Positions 9,505 to 18,138 are shown, counted from the stretch's first letter. The stretch: DNA of 64,000 nucleotides from Amycolatopsis azurea DSM 43854 (GCF_001995215.1 NZ_MUXN01000006.1:186001-250000); one strand, 5' to 3'. Numbers and translations: made by a program. Notes: a model not told the origin generated them from the letters alone.

Positions 9505-11138
9505 ACTGTCTCCAGACGTCTGCGGATGGCGGAGGCCAGCTCTTCCCGGTCGGAGAACGGGTGCACGACACCCTGGATCTCCTGGCCGGTCTCATGGCCC
9601 TTGCCCGCGATGAGCACGATGTCGCCGGGCCGGGCGAGCTCGACCGCGTGGACGATGGCGTCCCGGCGGTCGGCGATCTCGAGGATCTCGCCGCCCAGGG
9701 CGGGTCCGGCGTTGCGGGCGCCGGCCAGCATGGCCGCCCGGATCGCGGCCGGATCCTCCGACCGCGGGTTGTCGTCGGTCACGATCAGCACCTCGCTGCG
9801 CCGGACCGCCGCCTCGCCCATCACCGGGCGTTTGGCGGTGTCGCGGTCCCCGCCGCAGCCGAGGACGGTGATGATCCGGCCCTCGGTGCGGGCGCGCAGC
9901 GCGTCGAGCCCCTGCGCGACGGCGGCGGGCTTGTGCGCGTAGTCGACCACCGCGGTGAACGGCTGGCCGAGGTAGACCCGCTCCATCCGGCCCGGCACCT
10001 CGACCGAGGCGAGCCCGGCGACGATGGCTTCGAGCGGGACACCGGCGGTGTTGAGGATCGCGGCCGCGAGCACGGCGTTCGCCACGTTGAACTCACCCGG
10101 CAGCGGGATCTTCGCCGGCGCCGTGAGGCCGTCGGGGCCGTGGAGGACGAAGGTCTGCTCCCCCGCCGGCGTCGGCGTCAGGTCGGTGGCGCGCCACAGC
10201 GCGTCCGTGCCCGGCTCGGTGGAGACGGTCACCGTGTGCGGGGTGAGGAGTGCCTGGCCCCAGGCGCTGTCGACGACGATCACCTCGGCGGTGGACCGGC
10301 CGTCGAACAGCAGCGACTTGGCGGCGAAGTACTCCTCCATGTCCTTGTGGAAGTCCAGGTGGTCCTGGGAGAGGTTGGTGAAGGCCCCGACCGCGAACCG
10401 CGTGCCGTTGACCCGGCCCAGCGACAGCGCGTGGCTGGAGACCTCCATCGGGACGTGCGTGACGCCGCGTTCCACCATCACCGCCAGGAGTGCCTGGAGA
10501 TCCGGCGCCTCGGGGGTGGTGAACCCGCTGGCCAGCCGCTCGCCCGCGATCCGGGTCTCGACCGTGCCGATCAGCCCGGTGGTGAGCCCGGCGGCCTTGA
10601 GCCCGGCGTCGACCAGGTACGACGTCGTGGTCTTGCCGGACGTCCCGGTGATCCCCAGGACGGACAGCTCCAGCGACGGCTCGCCGTAGATCCAGGCGGC
10701 GATCTCGCCGAGGGCGGCACGCGGGTCCTGGTGCACCAGGATCGGCACGCCGGCGTCGCGGAGCACCGGGCGCTCGGCGCCCGCCTCGTCGGTGAGCACG
10801 GCGGCCGCCCCGGCCGCGATGGCCTGGTCGCTGAAGTCCGCGCCGTGGGCACGGGCACCGGGAAGCGCGGCGAAGAGGTCGCCGGGGAGGACATGCTGCG
10901 CACGCAGCGTGCTGCCCGTGACCGTCAGCTCGGCCGCGGCCGTGTAGTCGTCGTCACCGACCACGAGCCGCGCACCCGCCCTGGCGAGCAGCGTGCCCAG
11001 CGGCATCGGCTCGATCCTGGCCGGACGAGGGGGTGCGGCGACGGCCTTGACCGGGCTGTCCGGGACCTGGGCAGCCTTCGCGCCGGTCCCGCTTTCGACG
11101 GCGGGACCGCTGCGGGGATCTGAAGTAGGCACCGACAC
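9501..11138 (-). CDS. murE: UDP-MurNAc-L-Ala-D-Glu--meso-diaminopimelate ligase
   Basis: MurE adds the third stem residue. The DNPRSEDP motif is the one found in meso-A2pm-specific enzymes, which implies a DAP-type wall. P-loop GITGTSGKTTTSYLV, MEVSSHALSLGRV and GCGGDRDTAKRP are intact. The start is uncertain: the frame is open to 11330, GTG codons at 11138 or 11132 give 545/543 residues with a P/A-rich N-terminal arm as in mycobacteria, and ATG at 11006 (MPLGTLL) is also possible. No clear ribosome-binding site precedes the two GTGs. It stands 336 bases from ftsI, the largest gap in the cluster, so it may have its own promoter. Confidence 0.94.
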   Translation of the reverse strand: MSVPTSDPRSGPAVESGTGAKAAQVPDSPVKAVAAPPRPARIEPMPLGTLLARAGARLVVGDDDYTAAAELTVTGSTLRAQHVLPGDLFAALPGARAHGADFSDQAIAAGAAAVLTDEAGAERPVLRDAGVPILVHQDPRAALGEIAAWIYGEPSLELSVLGITGTSGKTTTSYLVDAGLKAAGLTTGLIGTVETRIAGERLASGFTTPEAPDLQALLAVMVERGVTHVPMEVSSHALSLGRVNGTRFAVGAFTNLSQDHLDFHKDMEEYFAAKSLLFDGRSTAEVIVVDSAWGQALLTPHTVTVSTEPGTDALWRATDLTPTPAGEQTFVLHGPDGLTAPAKIPLPGEFNVANAVLAAAILNTAGVPLEAIVAGLASVEVPGRMERVYLGQPFTAVVDYAHKPAAVAQGLDALRARTEGRIITVLGCGGDRDTAKRPVMGEAAVRRSEVLIVTDDNPRSEDPAAIRAAMLAGARNAGPALGGEILEIADRRDAIVHAVELARPGDIVLIAGKGHETGQEIQGVVHPFSDREELASAIRRRLETV

Positions 11139-11474
11139 AGCAAAGGAGGTTACCGGCGTGGCATTCGGGTGACTGAAGCGGTGCGGGGTGTGAGCGAGAC
11201 GATCATGCTCGTGGTAATGGGTTTCGCGAGCTCTCCTTGGCACGCAAGGGCTTCCGACTGTCGCTTGAGGACTGCGGGCTCGATCGCGCCCGATTTTTCG
11301 GACGGTGCCCGGCGCGGCGAAGGTGTTCACGCACAGCGACGGCCTCGCCGCTGTGACGCCGTGCCGGTCGTGGATGACGCGAAAGCCACTTTCGCAACGT
11401 TGAAGGTTGCGAAAGTGGCTTTCGCAACGCGGGTCGCGAGGTGGTCGGAGGCCGAGTCCGCGGAAATCCGGAAA
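11139..11474. other. Intergenic gap between ftsI and murE
   Basis: 336 bases without a credible gene, the only sizeable break inside the otherwise coupled dcw cluster. It contains the palindromic repeat at 11379-11425. An AAGGAGG on the plus strand near 11143-11149 is followed only by a four-codon frame and does not serve any minus-strand gene. I could not identify a convincing -35/-10 pair for murE. Confidence 0.6.
11379..11425. repeat. Palindromic repeat, GCGAAAGCCACTTTCGCAAC arms
   Basis: Two perfect 20-base inverted arms (11379-11398 and 11406-11425) separated by GTTGAAG. Each arm is itself a small palindrome (GAAAG-CCA-CTTTC). It lies in the ftsI-murE gap. On the minus strand the RNA would form a strong hairpin downstream of ftsI, so it could act as a terminator, RNA stabiliser or mobile repeat; no U-run follows it. 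Confidence 0.75.
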
Positions 11475-13406
11475 TCAGGAAAGCACTAGGGGTACTTGAG
11501 GTGTCGGGCCGTCCGAGAGCGGGATCTGGAACCGCTGCGCCAGGTAGGCGGCCACCGAGTGGAACAGCGGCGCGGACGAGCCGCCGCCCGGCAGCGACGT
11601 GTCCGGCGCGTCGAGCCGGATGCCGACCACGAAACGCGGGTGGTCGGCGGGCAGGATCCCGGCGAAGGTGATGTTGTACAGCTGGTTGCTGTACTTCTTC
11701 GTCTGCGGGTCGACCTGCTGACCGGTCCCCGTCTTGCCCGAGATCTGATAGCCCTCCAGCGCCGCCTTCGGCCCCGTGCCGCTCTGCTGCCCGCGGCCGC
11801 TCTGCGTCACCGCGCGCATCATGTCGCGGACGGTCTTGGCCGCCTGCGGGCTGATGACCTGCACGGTCTTCGGCGCCGGTTCGGGGACGACGGTCCCGTC
11901 CGGGTTGACCTTCGCCTTGACCACCCGCGGTTCCACGCGCAGCCCGTCGTTCGCGATGGCCTGGTACATCCCGGCCATCTGCACGACGGTCATCGAGAGC
12001 CCCTGCCCGATCGGCAGGTTTCCGAAAGTCGTGGCGTACCACTGGTTCCGCGGCGGAACGACACCCGGGCTCTCACCGGGCAAGCCGAGTCCGGTGCGCT
12101 GGCCGAGACCGAACTTCTTGAGCAGGTCCGCGTACTTGTCCTCGCCGAGCTTCTGCGCCAGCAGCAGGGTCCCGACGTTCGACGACTTCGCGAAGATGCC
12201 GGTGGTGGTGAACTGCTGCGTGCCGTGGTGCCAGGCGTCCTTGACGATCTTGTCCGCGACCTGGAGCGAACCCGGTACCGCCAGTGACGACTCCGGAGTG
12301 GTGATGCCCGCGTCGATCGCGCCCGCGGCGGTGACGATCTTGTTCACCGAACCGGGTTCGAACGGCGTGGTCACCGCGCGGTTGTTGAGGTTCTCCGTCT
12401 CACTGCGCGAAGCCGGGTCGTTGAGGTCGACCGTCTTGTCGTTGGCCAGCGCGTAGATCTCGCCGGTCTTCGAGTCCACGATGACCGCTTGGCCGCCCTT
12501 GGCCTTCGACTTGACGACGTACTCGCTCAGCTGCCGCTGCAGTTCGTACTGGAGATCGGTGTCGATCGTCAGCTGCAGGTCCGAGCCGGGGACGGCGTTC
12601 TGGATGTCCCGTTCGGTACCGGGGATGACGAGGTTGTCGTTGCCGTTCCGGGTGTTGACGATCTTGCGGCCCGGCGTTCCGGCGAGGTCGTTGTCCCGGG
12701 AGGCTTCGAGCCCGTAGCCACCGTGCAGGTTGTGCTTGGAGGTGTCCTTGTCGTCGGTGCGCCAGTTCGCGTAGCCGATGATGTTCGCGCCCACCGAGTC
12801 GCCGGGGTACTCCCGCTTGGAGCGCTTCTCGACACTGATCCACGGGTACGCCTTGACGATCGTGTCGGCGACCGACGGTTCGACGTCGTGGACCAGGTAG
12901 GTGAACCCGTCCGGCTTGTGGAACTTCTCGAGCAGTTCCTGCTCGGTGATCACCCCGGGCAGTTTGGCCGCGATCAGTTTCGCCGCGCCCGCCACCTCGG
13001 TCTCGAAGTTCTTGCCCTTGGTCGGGTTCTTGGCGGCGAAGTCGTCCATCGTCTTGTGGAGCCAGTTCAGGCTCACCGAGAGGGTCCGCACCTCGATGCT
13101 GAAGGCGATCTTCGTGCCGTTGCGGTCCATGATGGACCCGCGCTGCGCGGGACTTTCGATCACCGACGTCCGCTGCCGTTCCGCGGCCTCGGACAGCGCA
13201 CCGGCCTCGAACCACTGCACCTGCACCAGTTTGAGGCCGGCGAGCACCATCACGACGATCAGCAGGATCCGGACGCCGGTGAACCGGCTCCGGTTGCCGC
13301 CGTTGCCCCGCCGGGCGGTGGCCCGGCGGGTCCCGGCGGCGTAGGTCCGCCGCGCGCTCCCCACCGACCGGGCCCGGGCCTGTGCCGGGCGGCCGGGTGA
13401 CATCAC
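11475..13406 (-). CDS. ftsI: Septal transpeptidase FtsI (class B PBP, PbpB)
   Basis: Monofunctional peptidoglycan transpeptidase of the divisome. 643 residues: basic cytoplasmic tail, one membrane span (about 45-64), a PBP-dimer domain beginning near AQRGSIMDRNG (88-97), then the transpeptidase domain. Catalytic motifs are complete: SVNK (S353-K356), SSN (408-410) and KTG (558-560). The ATG overlaps the ftsL stop (ATGA). Length and domain order match actinobacterial PbpB. Confidence 0.95.
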   Translation of the reverse strand: MMSPGRPAQARARSVGSARRTYAAGTRRATARRGNGGNRSRFTGVRILLIVVMVLAGLKLVQVQWFEAGALSEAAERQRTSVIESPAQRGSIMDRNGTKIAFSIEVRTLSVSLNWLHKTMDDFAAKNPTKGKNFETEVAGAAKLIAAKLPGVITEQELLEKFHKPDGFTYLVHDVEPSVADTIVKAYPWISVEKRSKREYPGDSVGANIIGYANWRTDDKDTSKHNLHGGYGLEASRDNDLAGTPGRKIVNTRNGNDNLVIPGTERDIQNAVPGSDLQLTIDTDLQYELQRQLSEYVVKSKAKGGQAVIVDSKTGEIYALANDKTVDLNDPASRSETENLNNRAVTTPFEPGSVNKIVTAAGAIDAGITTPESSLAVPGSLQVADKIVKDAWHHGTQQFTTTGIFAKSSNVGTLLLAQKLGEDKYADLLKKFGLGQRTGLGLPGESPGVVPPRNQWYATTFGNLPIGQGLSMTVVQMAGMYQAIANDGLRVEPRVVKAKVNPDGTVVPEPAPKTVQVISPQAAKTVRDMMRAVTQSGRGQQSGTGPKAALEGYQISGKTGTGQQVDPQTKKYSNQLYNITFAGILPADHPRFVVGIRLDAPDTSLPGGGSSAPLFHSVAAYLAQRFQIPLSDGPTPQVPLVLS

Positions 13407-14110
13407 TGACCTCCCTGCGCCGGGGGCGGGGTGTTCTCCTGCGGGACCGCGGGCTGGTCACCCTCGATCGGCGCGCCCTGCTGTGTGCCTTCGGCGGGCG
13501 GCACCGTCGCGGCCTGGGTGGGGGGCGCTTCGCCGGTGGCCTTCTTCGGCTCACCGACCACAGTGGACTGTCCTTCCGGGCCGACCACGATGTGCGCGGG
13601 GTCGCCGCCGGGGACCATGCCCAGCTCCCTGGCCTTGGGCGCCAGGGAAGCGGGCGACTCGGCCTTGGCGACCTCGCGCTGCAGCCGTTCCTTCGCCTCG
13701 GCGAGCCCGGCGTTGGTCGTGCGGAGCTGTTCGAGCCGGTACGAGTCCGCGATCGCCTGGGTGGTCAGCCACAACGTGCACGCCACGCCGACGGCCAGCA
13801 TGCCCATCATCATCAGCACGAACGACGCGCGCGAGCGCGGCCAGCGCAGCTTGAGCCTCTTCTTCGGCTCTTCCTTGCCCGTGCCGCCTTCGGCGTCGGG
13901 ACGGTTGCGCTGCTGCTCCCGCTGGAGCAGGTCGGCGCGCTGGGCACGGCGGGCGTAGGCGCGTTCCGCAGCCGACGTCCGGCCGCGGGAGCCGCGGGTG
14001 GACGTCGTGGTCTCGGTGGTGTCCGGCGTTTCCTCGGCCGTGCTTGTCGCGCGGGCACGCCGTCCGGGCGCCGGTGTCCGGCGGCCGCGGGACTTCGCGG
14101 GAGCGGTCAT
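13403..14110 (-). CDS. ftsL: FtsL-like bitopic division protein
   Basis: 235 residues. A long basic, low-complexity cytoplasmic region (1-95) precedes one membrane span (about 96-117, [19 protein letters not shown]), a predicted coiled coil (about 121-152, [28 protein letters not shown]), the motif [16 protein letters not shown], and a P/Q/E-rich periplasmic tail. Sequence similarity to FtsL is weak by nature; the call rests on topology plus its place between rsmH and ftsI, both joined by ATGA overlaps. Both the N- and C-terminal extensions are typical of actinobacteria. Confidence 0.82.
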   Translation of the reverse strand: MTAPAKSRGRRTPAPGRRARATSTAEETPDTTETTTSTRGSRGRTSAAERAYARRAQRADLLQREQQRNRPDAEGGTGKEEPKKRLKLRWPRSRASFVLMMMGMLAVGVACTLWLTTQAIADSYRLEQLRTTNAGLAEAKERLQREVAKAESPASLAPKARELGMVPGGDPAHIVVGPEGQSTVVGEPKKATGEAPPTQAATVPPAEGTQQGAPIEGDQPAVPQENTPPPAQGGQ

Positions 14111-15066
14111 CGTGCTCGGTCTCCGATCCGTTCGGCGGCTCGCAGCCGCACGGAGGCGGCCCGTGTGTTCTGTTCGGTCTCCGCCTCGCCGGCCTTCTCG
14201 GCCCCTCTGGTGAGCAGTTTCAGTTCCGGGCCGTGACCCGGCAGTTCGACCGGAAGCCCTTCCGGGGTCCGGGATTTCGCCAGTTCCGCGAAGGCCTGCT
14301 TGACCAGCCTGTCTTCGAGGGACTGATAGGACTCGACGACGATGCGGCCGCCGACGGCGAGCGAGGACAGCGCCCGCGGCATCGCCCGCCGCAGCACCTC
14401 CAGTTCGCCGTTGACCTCGATCCGCAGCGCCTGGAAGGTGCGCTTCGCCGGATGCCCGCCGGTGCGCCTGCTTGCCGCGGGGACCGCGTCGTACAGCAGT
14501 TCCACCAGCCGCCCGCTCCGGGCGAAGGGTTCCTTCTCTCGTTCCGCCACAACGGCTTTGACGATCCGCTGGGCGAAGCGTTCCTCGCCGTAGTCACGCA
14601 GGATCCGGATCAGCTCGCCCGGCGCGTAGGTGTTGAGCACGTCGGCCGCGGTGATCCCGGTGGTCGGGTCCATCCGCATGTCGAGCGGGGAATCCTTGGA
14701 GTAGGCGAAACCGCGCTCGGCGCGGTCCAGCTGCATCGAGGAGACGCCGAGGTCGAACAGGATCCCGTCCACTCTGGACAGTCCGAGGCCCTGGAGCGCG
14801 GACGGCATCTCGTCGTAGACGGCGTGCACGAAGTCGACACGATCGCCGTGCGGCGCAAGACGTTTCGCGGAGAGTTCCAGCGCGTTGGGGTCGCGGTCGA
14901 GCGCGACCAGGCGCAACGCGGGAAACGCGGTGAGCAGCGCGTCGGAGTGGCCGCCGAGTCCGACGGTCGCGTCGACCAGCACGGCCTCGCGGTCGGAGAA
15001 GACCGGCGAGAACAACTCGACGATACGGTCGAGCAGCACCGGAACGTGCTCGTGTTCGTCTGCCAT
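14107..15066 (-). CDS. rsmH: 16S rRNA (cytosine-1402-N4)-methyltransferase RsmH (MraW)
   Basis: SAM-dependent enzyme that methylates C1402 of 16S rRNA. 319 residues from ATG at 15066. The SAM loop [17 protein letters not shown] lies near 28-44, followed by [22 protein letters not shown] and the substrate-side motifs [12 protein letters not shown] and [14 protein letters not shown]-rich site (GGGGGGAAG, 15069-15077 on the minus strand) precedes the ATG and is part of the RNA element described separately. Confidence 0.97.
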   Translation of the reverse strand: MADEHEHVPVLLDRIVELFSPVFSDREAVLVDATVGLGGHSDALLTAFPALRLVALDRDPNALELSAKRLAPHGDRVDFVHAVYDEMPSALQGLGLSRVDGILFDLGVSSMQLDRAERGFAYSKDSPLDMRMDPTTGITAADVLNTYAPGELIRILRDYGEERFAQRIVKAVVAEREKEPFARSGRLVELLYDAVPAASRRTGGHPAKRTFQALRIEVNGELEVLRRAMPRALSSLAVGGRIVVESYQSLEDRLVKQAFAELAKSRTPEGLPVELPGHGPELKLLTRGAEKAGEAETEQNTRAASVRLRAAERIGDRAR

Positions 15067-15068
15067 GT

Positions 15069-15196
15069 CTTCCCCCCTTTCCTGTAGTGCCGGGGAAGAT
15101 GCCGGATGCCGTCAGGTCCCTGTCCGCCCGCTTACTGACCTGGTACCGGGGAAGGTGTACCAGGGCCACTGAGCGGACAGAGGCCTCACGGCATCC
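15069..15196 (-). promoter_or_regulatory. mraW-type structured leader RNA upstream of rsmH
   Basis: A 93-base hairpin spans 15104-15196. The outer arms (from GGATGCCGT at 15104 and ACGGCATCC ending at 15196) pair over ~24 bases with three mismatches. The inner arms CCTGGTAC (15139-15146) and GTACCAGG (15157-15164) close a 10-base loop. In the minus-strand RNA the loop carries CUUCCCC (15148-15154), and a second CUUCCCC lies just past the hairpin (15092-15098). Both are fully complementary to GGGGAAG in the rsmH ribosome-binding site (15069-15075). The mraW RNA motif is an established actinobacterial cis element in this position; my match is from structure and position, not from a covariance-model search. 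Function as a translation switch is inferred. Confidence 0.75.
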
Positions 15197-15270
15197 GTGT
15201 GGGCGCTTTCCGGCGTGTCCGAAGCATGAACCCGCGCCCCCCGACGGCGTGGGTGCTTCCTCGGCCACGT

Positions 15271-15702
15271 CTAGAAGACGCCCGGCAGAACTTCCTCTCG
15301 AGCCTTCGCGTAGCTGTCCTCGTGTTCGTCCAGGTAGCCCTGCCACGCTTGGGCGTCCCAGATCTCCAGCCTGGTGATCGCCCCGATCACCACGCACTCC
15401 TTGTTCAGCCCGGCGTAGCGTCGGAGCTCGGACGCGATCGCGATACGTCCTTGCCCGTCCGGGCGTTGTTCGTCCGTCCCGGCGAAGAGATAACGCTGAT
15501 AGGCCCGGACCGCCTCGTTCGTGAACGGGGCGTCGGCGACCTTTCTCGCCATCTGCTCGAACTCGGCCCGGGGAAAGACGAAGAGACAGTGATCCTGTCC
15601 CTTGGTGACCATCAGCCCACCGGCGAGCGCGTCGCGGAACTTCGCGGGCAGCGTGAGCCGCCCCTTGTCATCCAGTTTCGGGGTGTGGGTGCCGAGGAAC
15701 AT
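15271..15702 (-). CDS. mraZ: Transcriptional regulator MraZ
   Basis: 143 residues from ATG at 15702, preceded by GGGAGGTGGA; the frame is open to 15792 but this start gives the canonical [15 protein letters not shown]. Two AbrB-like DNA-binding repeats are visible: [16 protein letters not shown] (about 10-25) and [18 protein letters not shown] in the second half. MraZ is a repressor or modulator of its own dcw operon, binding GTGGG/TGGG boxes in the promoter; a matching box array lies at 15768-15802. Confidence 0.96.
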   Translation of the reverse strand: MFLGTHTPKLDDKGRLTLPAKFRDALAGGLMVTKGQDHCLFVFPRAEFEQMARKVADAPFTNEAVRAYQRYLFAGTDEQRPDGQGRIAIASELRRYAGLNKECVVIGAITRLEIWDAQAWQGYLDEHEDSYAKAREEVLPGVF

Positions 15703-15767
15703 CGGCTCCACCTCCCTACCGATCCCGGATGCGAACAACCGAGCTCGGCCACGGGGCTCCCTTCTGC

Positions 15768-15808
15768 CCCACTGCGCACCACCGTACCCCACTTTTCACC
15801 ACAGTCAA
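15768..15808 (-). promoter_or_regulatory. dcw promoter overlapped by four MraZ boxes
   Basis: On the minus strand, TTGACT (15803-15808), a 16-base spacer and TACGGT (15781-15786) form a housekeeping-type promoter about 70 bases before the mraZ ATG. Four boxes GTGGT, GTGGG, GTGGT, GTGGG occupy 15798-15802, 15788-15792, 15778-15782 and 15768-15772, spaced exactly 10 bases start to start. They overlap the spacer and flank the -10 element. This is the known MraZ operator architecture (tandem GTGGG/TGGG boxes with 5-base gaps) and supports autoregulation. Confidence 0.82.
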
Positions 15809-16187
15809 CGCGGCAAAAGCCGCCACCACTCCGTCGTGTCAGACGTTTCCGCTGGTCAGCCAGGTGGGTCCAGGTGGGGGCGTGGTGGGGGACGGTGGCC
15901 AAGATCCCCCTCTGCGGGTATCGAAGCAACCTCACCCATGCCTGATGCGTCCGGATATCGGCAGCCGGAACCCTGCCGTGGGGCGGAGTGGGGGTGAAAG
16001 TGGGGAATCCGGTGGGGAGCGGCGGGGGCATTGTGGAGCGTCATACCCGACGGATTCCGTACCTGGTAGGACTTCCCAGCGAGCCTCGTAGGTGGTAATA
16101 GAGGTTCCAACCGTCCTTCTCGCTCACGAGCCCCGACGCGGCGACATCGGTTCATCCCAGGAATCCCCGCTGTCCTAATCGGACACT
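15809..16187. other. Region upstream of the dcw promoter with further GTGGG boxes
   Basis: About 380 bases between the dcw promoter and the end of the next minus-strand gene, with no credible gene. On the plus strand GTGGG occurs at 15864, 15874 and 15885 (plus GTGG at 15895), and again at 15978, 15988, 16000 and 16012, with 10-12 base spacing. They resemble the MraZ boxes but point the other way. I found no clear terminator for the operon that ends at 16188. Confidence 0.5.
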
Positions 16188-16760
16188 TCAGCGTCTGCGC
16201 TTGCGGCGTCCGTTCATCCCGGGCGAGGCGCGACGGCTGACGCCGCGCCAGTCCTTGGGCTTCTCCTTCGGTTCGGGAAGGAGCCTGTCGAGACGGCCAC
16301 CGATCCAGAACCCGGCGAGCCAACCGGGGATCACGCTCACGAAGACGAGCAGGATCCACCAGCCGTCGGCGACCGGCCACGAGGGCCGGTCGAACGGGAC
16401 CACGGAAGATCCGCCCCGCGAACTGTTCTTCTTCCGGTACTTGAACTCTTCGACCGCCACGCTGCCGGTCAAGGCGGAGAGCGAGGTGACCGTCGCGGTG
16501 GCGACCTGTTCTTCACCAGGAGGAACGCCGTTCCACCGGACCTTCGCCTCGCACGAGTACGTCATCCAGGTGTGGACCGCGTTCCTCTCGCACTGCTCGA
16601 CCTGAGCGGTACCTGTCCTGGTGAGCGTGCCCCAGGGCTCGAAACCGACCACCCACTGCAAGGAAAACATCAGCCACAGCGTGAGAAGTACGCCGAGTGC
16701 GCCCATCACACCCGGAGGCCACCATCGGGTGCGGCGGGCCCTGTCACCTTGTTCGGTCAT
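16188..16760 (-). CDS. Two-span membrane protein of unknown function, last gene of T7SS-associated operon
   Basis: 190 residues. A basic N-terminus leads to a span at about 15-40 (MGALGVLLTLWLMFSLQWVVGF), an extracytoplasmic region with two cysteines (VEQCERNAVHTWMTYSCEAKVRW, possibly a disulphide), a second span (about 130-155, WWILLVFVSVIPGWLAGFWIGG) and a strongly basic cytoplasmic tail ending in RRKRRR. I do not recognise a characterised family. The ATG overlaps the preceding stop (ATGA), so it is translated with the WXG-type gene upstream. Confidence 0.8.
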   Translation of the reverse strand: MTEQGDRARRTRWWPPGVMGALGVLLTLWLMFSLQWVVGFEPWGTLTRTGTAQVEQCERNAVHTWMTYSCEAKVRWNGVPPGEEQVATATVTSLSALTGSVAVEEFKYRKKNSSRGGSSVVPFDRPSWPVADGWWILLVFVSVIPGWLAGFWIGGRLDRLLPEPKEKPKDWRGVSRRASPGMNGRRKRRR

Positions 16761-17818
16761 CAGTCATCGTCGTCGAGCGAGCCGCTGATCCGGCCGGTCT
16801 TGGGTGGGACTACCTGGCCACGTTCCGGTGAGCCGCCATCGTATTGGTTGTAGTCCGCGGCGGCCGCTTTTCCCGCTTCCTTGGCGACCTTGAGGCCGGT
16901 GTTCTCGGCGATCTTGCCGGCGGTGGTGTTCTCCAACCGGTCTTTCGCGCTACGGAGGTACTTGAGGTTGTCGCCCTTGAGTCCGTCCAGTGTCTTGTCG
17001 CTCGCCTTGATCGCTTTGTTCGCCTCGCGTCCCAGCTCGGAAGACTTCCGACCCAGCGCCCGCGTCGCCTCTCGCGCACGCTCGCTCGAACCCTCGAAGC
17101 GCTTCACGAACCGTTGGATGGCACCGAGCAGTTTGCCGAGCTTCTTCTGGATCTTCGCCATGACCTTGACCGCGTCGGCGAAGATGCTCGCGGTGAAAGC
17201 GGCGACGGAACCACCGAGGGTGAACCACGATGACGCGAGCGCGAGGAGCGCGCGGGTGATCACGTCGCTGATGAAGCCGGCGATGATGTCGAAGATCAGC
17301 GCCCGCGCGGTGGCCACCACCATGCCGCCGGTGGTGATCCACTGTGCCGAGTCCTTCGCTTCGGCGGCGACGTCACGCAGAGACTGTGTGTACTGAAGCG
17401 CGACACGGCGGTAGGCGATGGCCGCGTCACCGTCCCATCCGGATGTCGTGCTCAGGGATCCTTCGTAGTCGCCTGCCACGGCTTCGAGTTCAGCCGCGAT
17501 GTTGTTCCAGGTCTGAGCGGCTTGCTGGACCAGCTCCGGATCACCGGTGAGGATCTCCAGTGGTTCGCGGATGAAGTCCAGGTTCTCCATCAGCCAGCCG
17601 ACGCCGGCCTTCACCAGCTCTCCGAGCGGGTTCAGGACCATGGACAAGACGTCAAGGCCGAACGAGACGCCGTCCATGGCGACCGCGAACGCATCGAGAT
17701 CTTCGCCCTTCGTCGCCTTGAAGATGTCTCCGACCACACTGGAGCCGCTGTCGAGGATGCCTCCGCCTTTGAACGGCTCGGACTTCTCCTCCTTCTTGGC
17801 GATCAGGTCTTCGCTCAC
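16760..17818 (-). CDS. WXG100-like helical protein, probable T7SS substrate
   Basis: 352 residues from the GTG at 17818, which overlaps the preceding stop. The first half contains a WXG100-like hairpin: helices around LVQQAAQTWNNIAAELEAVAG, a turn with SGWDGDAAIAYRR (the W-x-G), then a second helix. A hydrophobic, glycine-rich stretch follows (ITTGGMVVATARALIFDIIAGFISDVITRALLAL), then a long charged helical region (KIQKKLGKLLGAIQRFVKRF onward). The C-terminus is acidic (SLDDDD). There is no recognisable toxin domain. The context (EspC-like, YbaB-like, EspG-like genes in the same operon) points to T7SS export, which is inferred. Confidence 0.75.
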   Translation of the reverse strand: MSEDLIAKKEEKSEPFKGGGILDSGSSVVGDIFKATKGEDLDAFAVAMDGVSFGLDVLSMVLNPLGELVKAGVGWLMENLDFIREPLEILTGDPELVQQAAQTWNNIAAELEAVAGDYEGSLSTTSGWDGDAAIAYRRVALQYTQSLRDVAAEAKDSAQWITTGGMVVATARALIFDIIAGFISDVITRALLALASSWFTLGGSVAAFTASIFADAVKVMAKIQKKLGKLLGAIQRFVKRFEGSSERAREATRALGRKSSELGREANKAIKASDKTLDGLKGDNLKYLRSAKDRLENTTAGKIAENTGLKVAKEAGKAAAADYNQYDGGSPERGQVVPPKTGRISGSLDDDD

Positions 17819-18138
17819 AGCTTCTTCCCCAGGTCCCGGCTGAGCTGCGCCGCGTCGTCGTCGATCTTCGTGTAGTCCGTCGCCGCCTTCTTCAGCGCGT
17901 CGGACAACGCGTCGCCGAGGTTCGCCGCGCTGGTCATCAGCTCGTCCGCGTCGCCCTGGGCGATCTGCAGGACGCCGCCGACGGGCACCGCGCACAGCAG
18001 GCCGTAGCCCGCGAAACCGCCCATGCCGACCTGGTTCGCCGCCGAGGCCGCGCCGCGGATGCGCTCGGCGAGATCGGCGACCTGGTCCGCGTGCGCCTTG
18101 AGGCGTTCCGGCGAGACGCCGTATCCCGGCCCGCTCAC
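17815..18138 (-). CDS. EspC-like small helical protein (ESX-associated)
   Basis: 107 residues from the GTG at 18138, overlapping the YbaB-like stop. Two amphipathic helices (VSPERLKAHADQVADLAERIRGAASAA and the second half LMTSAANLGDALSDALKKAATDYTKI) are joined by a glycine-rich turn, as in EspC/WXG-type T7SS proteins. Near the C-terminus YTKID fits the YxxxD/E export signal. No classical W-x-G is present. It is likely a partner or co-substrate of the 352-residue protein directly downstream. Confidence 0.78.
   Translation of the reverse strand: MSGPGYGVSPERLKAHADQVADLAERIRGAASAANQVGMGGFAGYGLLCAVPVGGVLQIAQGDADELMTSAANLGDALSDALKKAATDYTKIDDDAAQLSRDLGKKL

Noticed and set aside
11141..11172. AAGGAGG followed by GTG on the plus strand in the ftsI-murE gap
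   Set aside because: The frame stops after four codons and the site lies opposite the murE start; coincidence.
16760..17818. Polymorphic toxin with a C-terminal nuclease or other effector domain
   Set aside because: The C-terminal half is a charged helical region with no catalytic motif, and no immunity-type gene follows.
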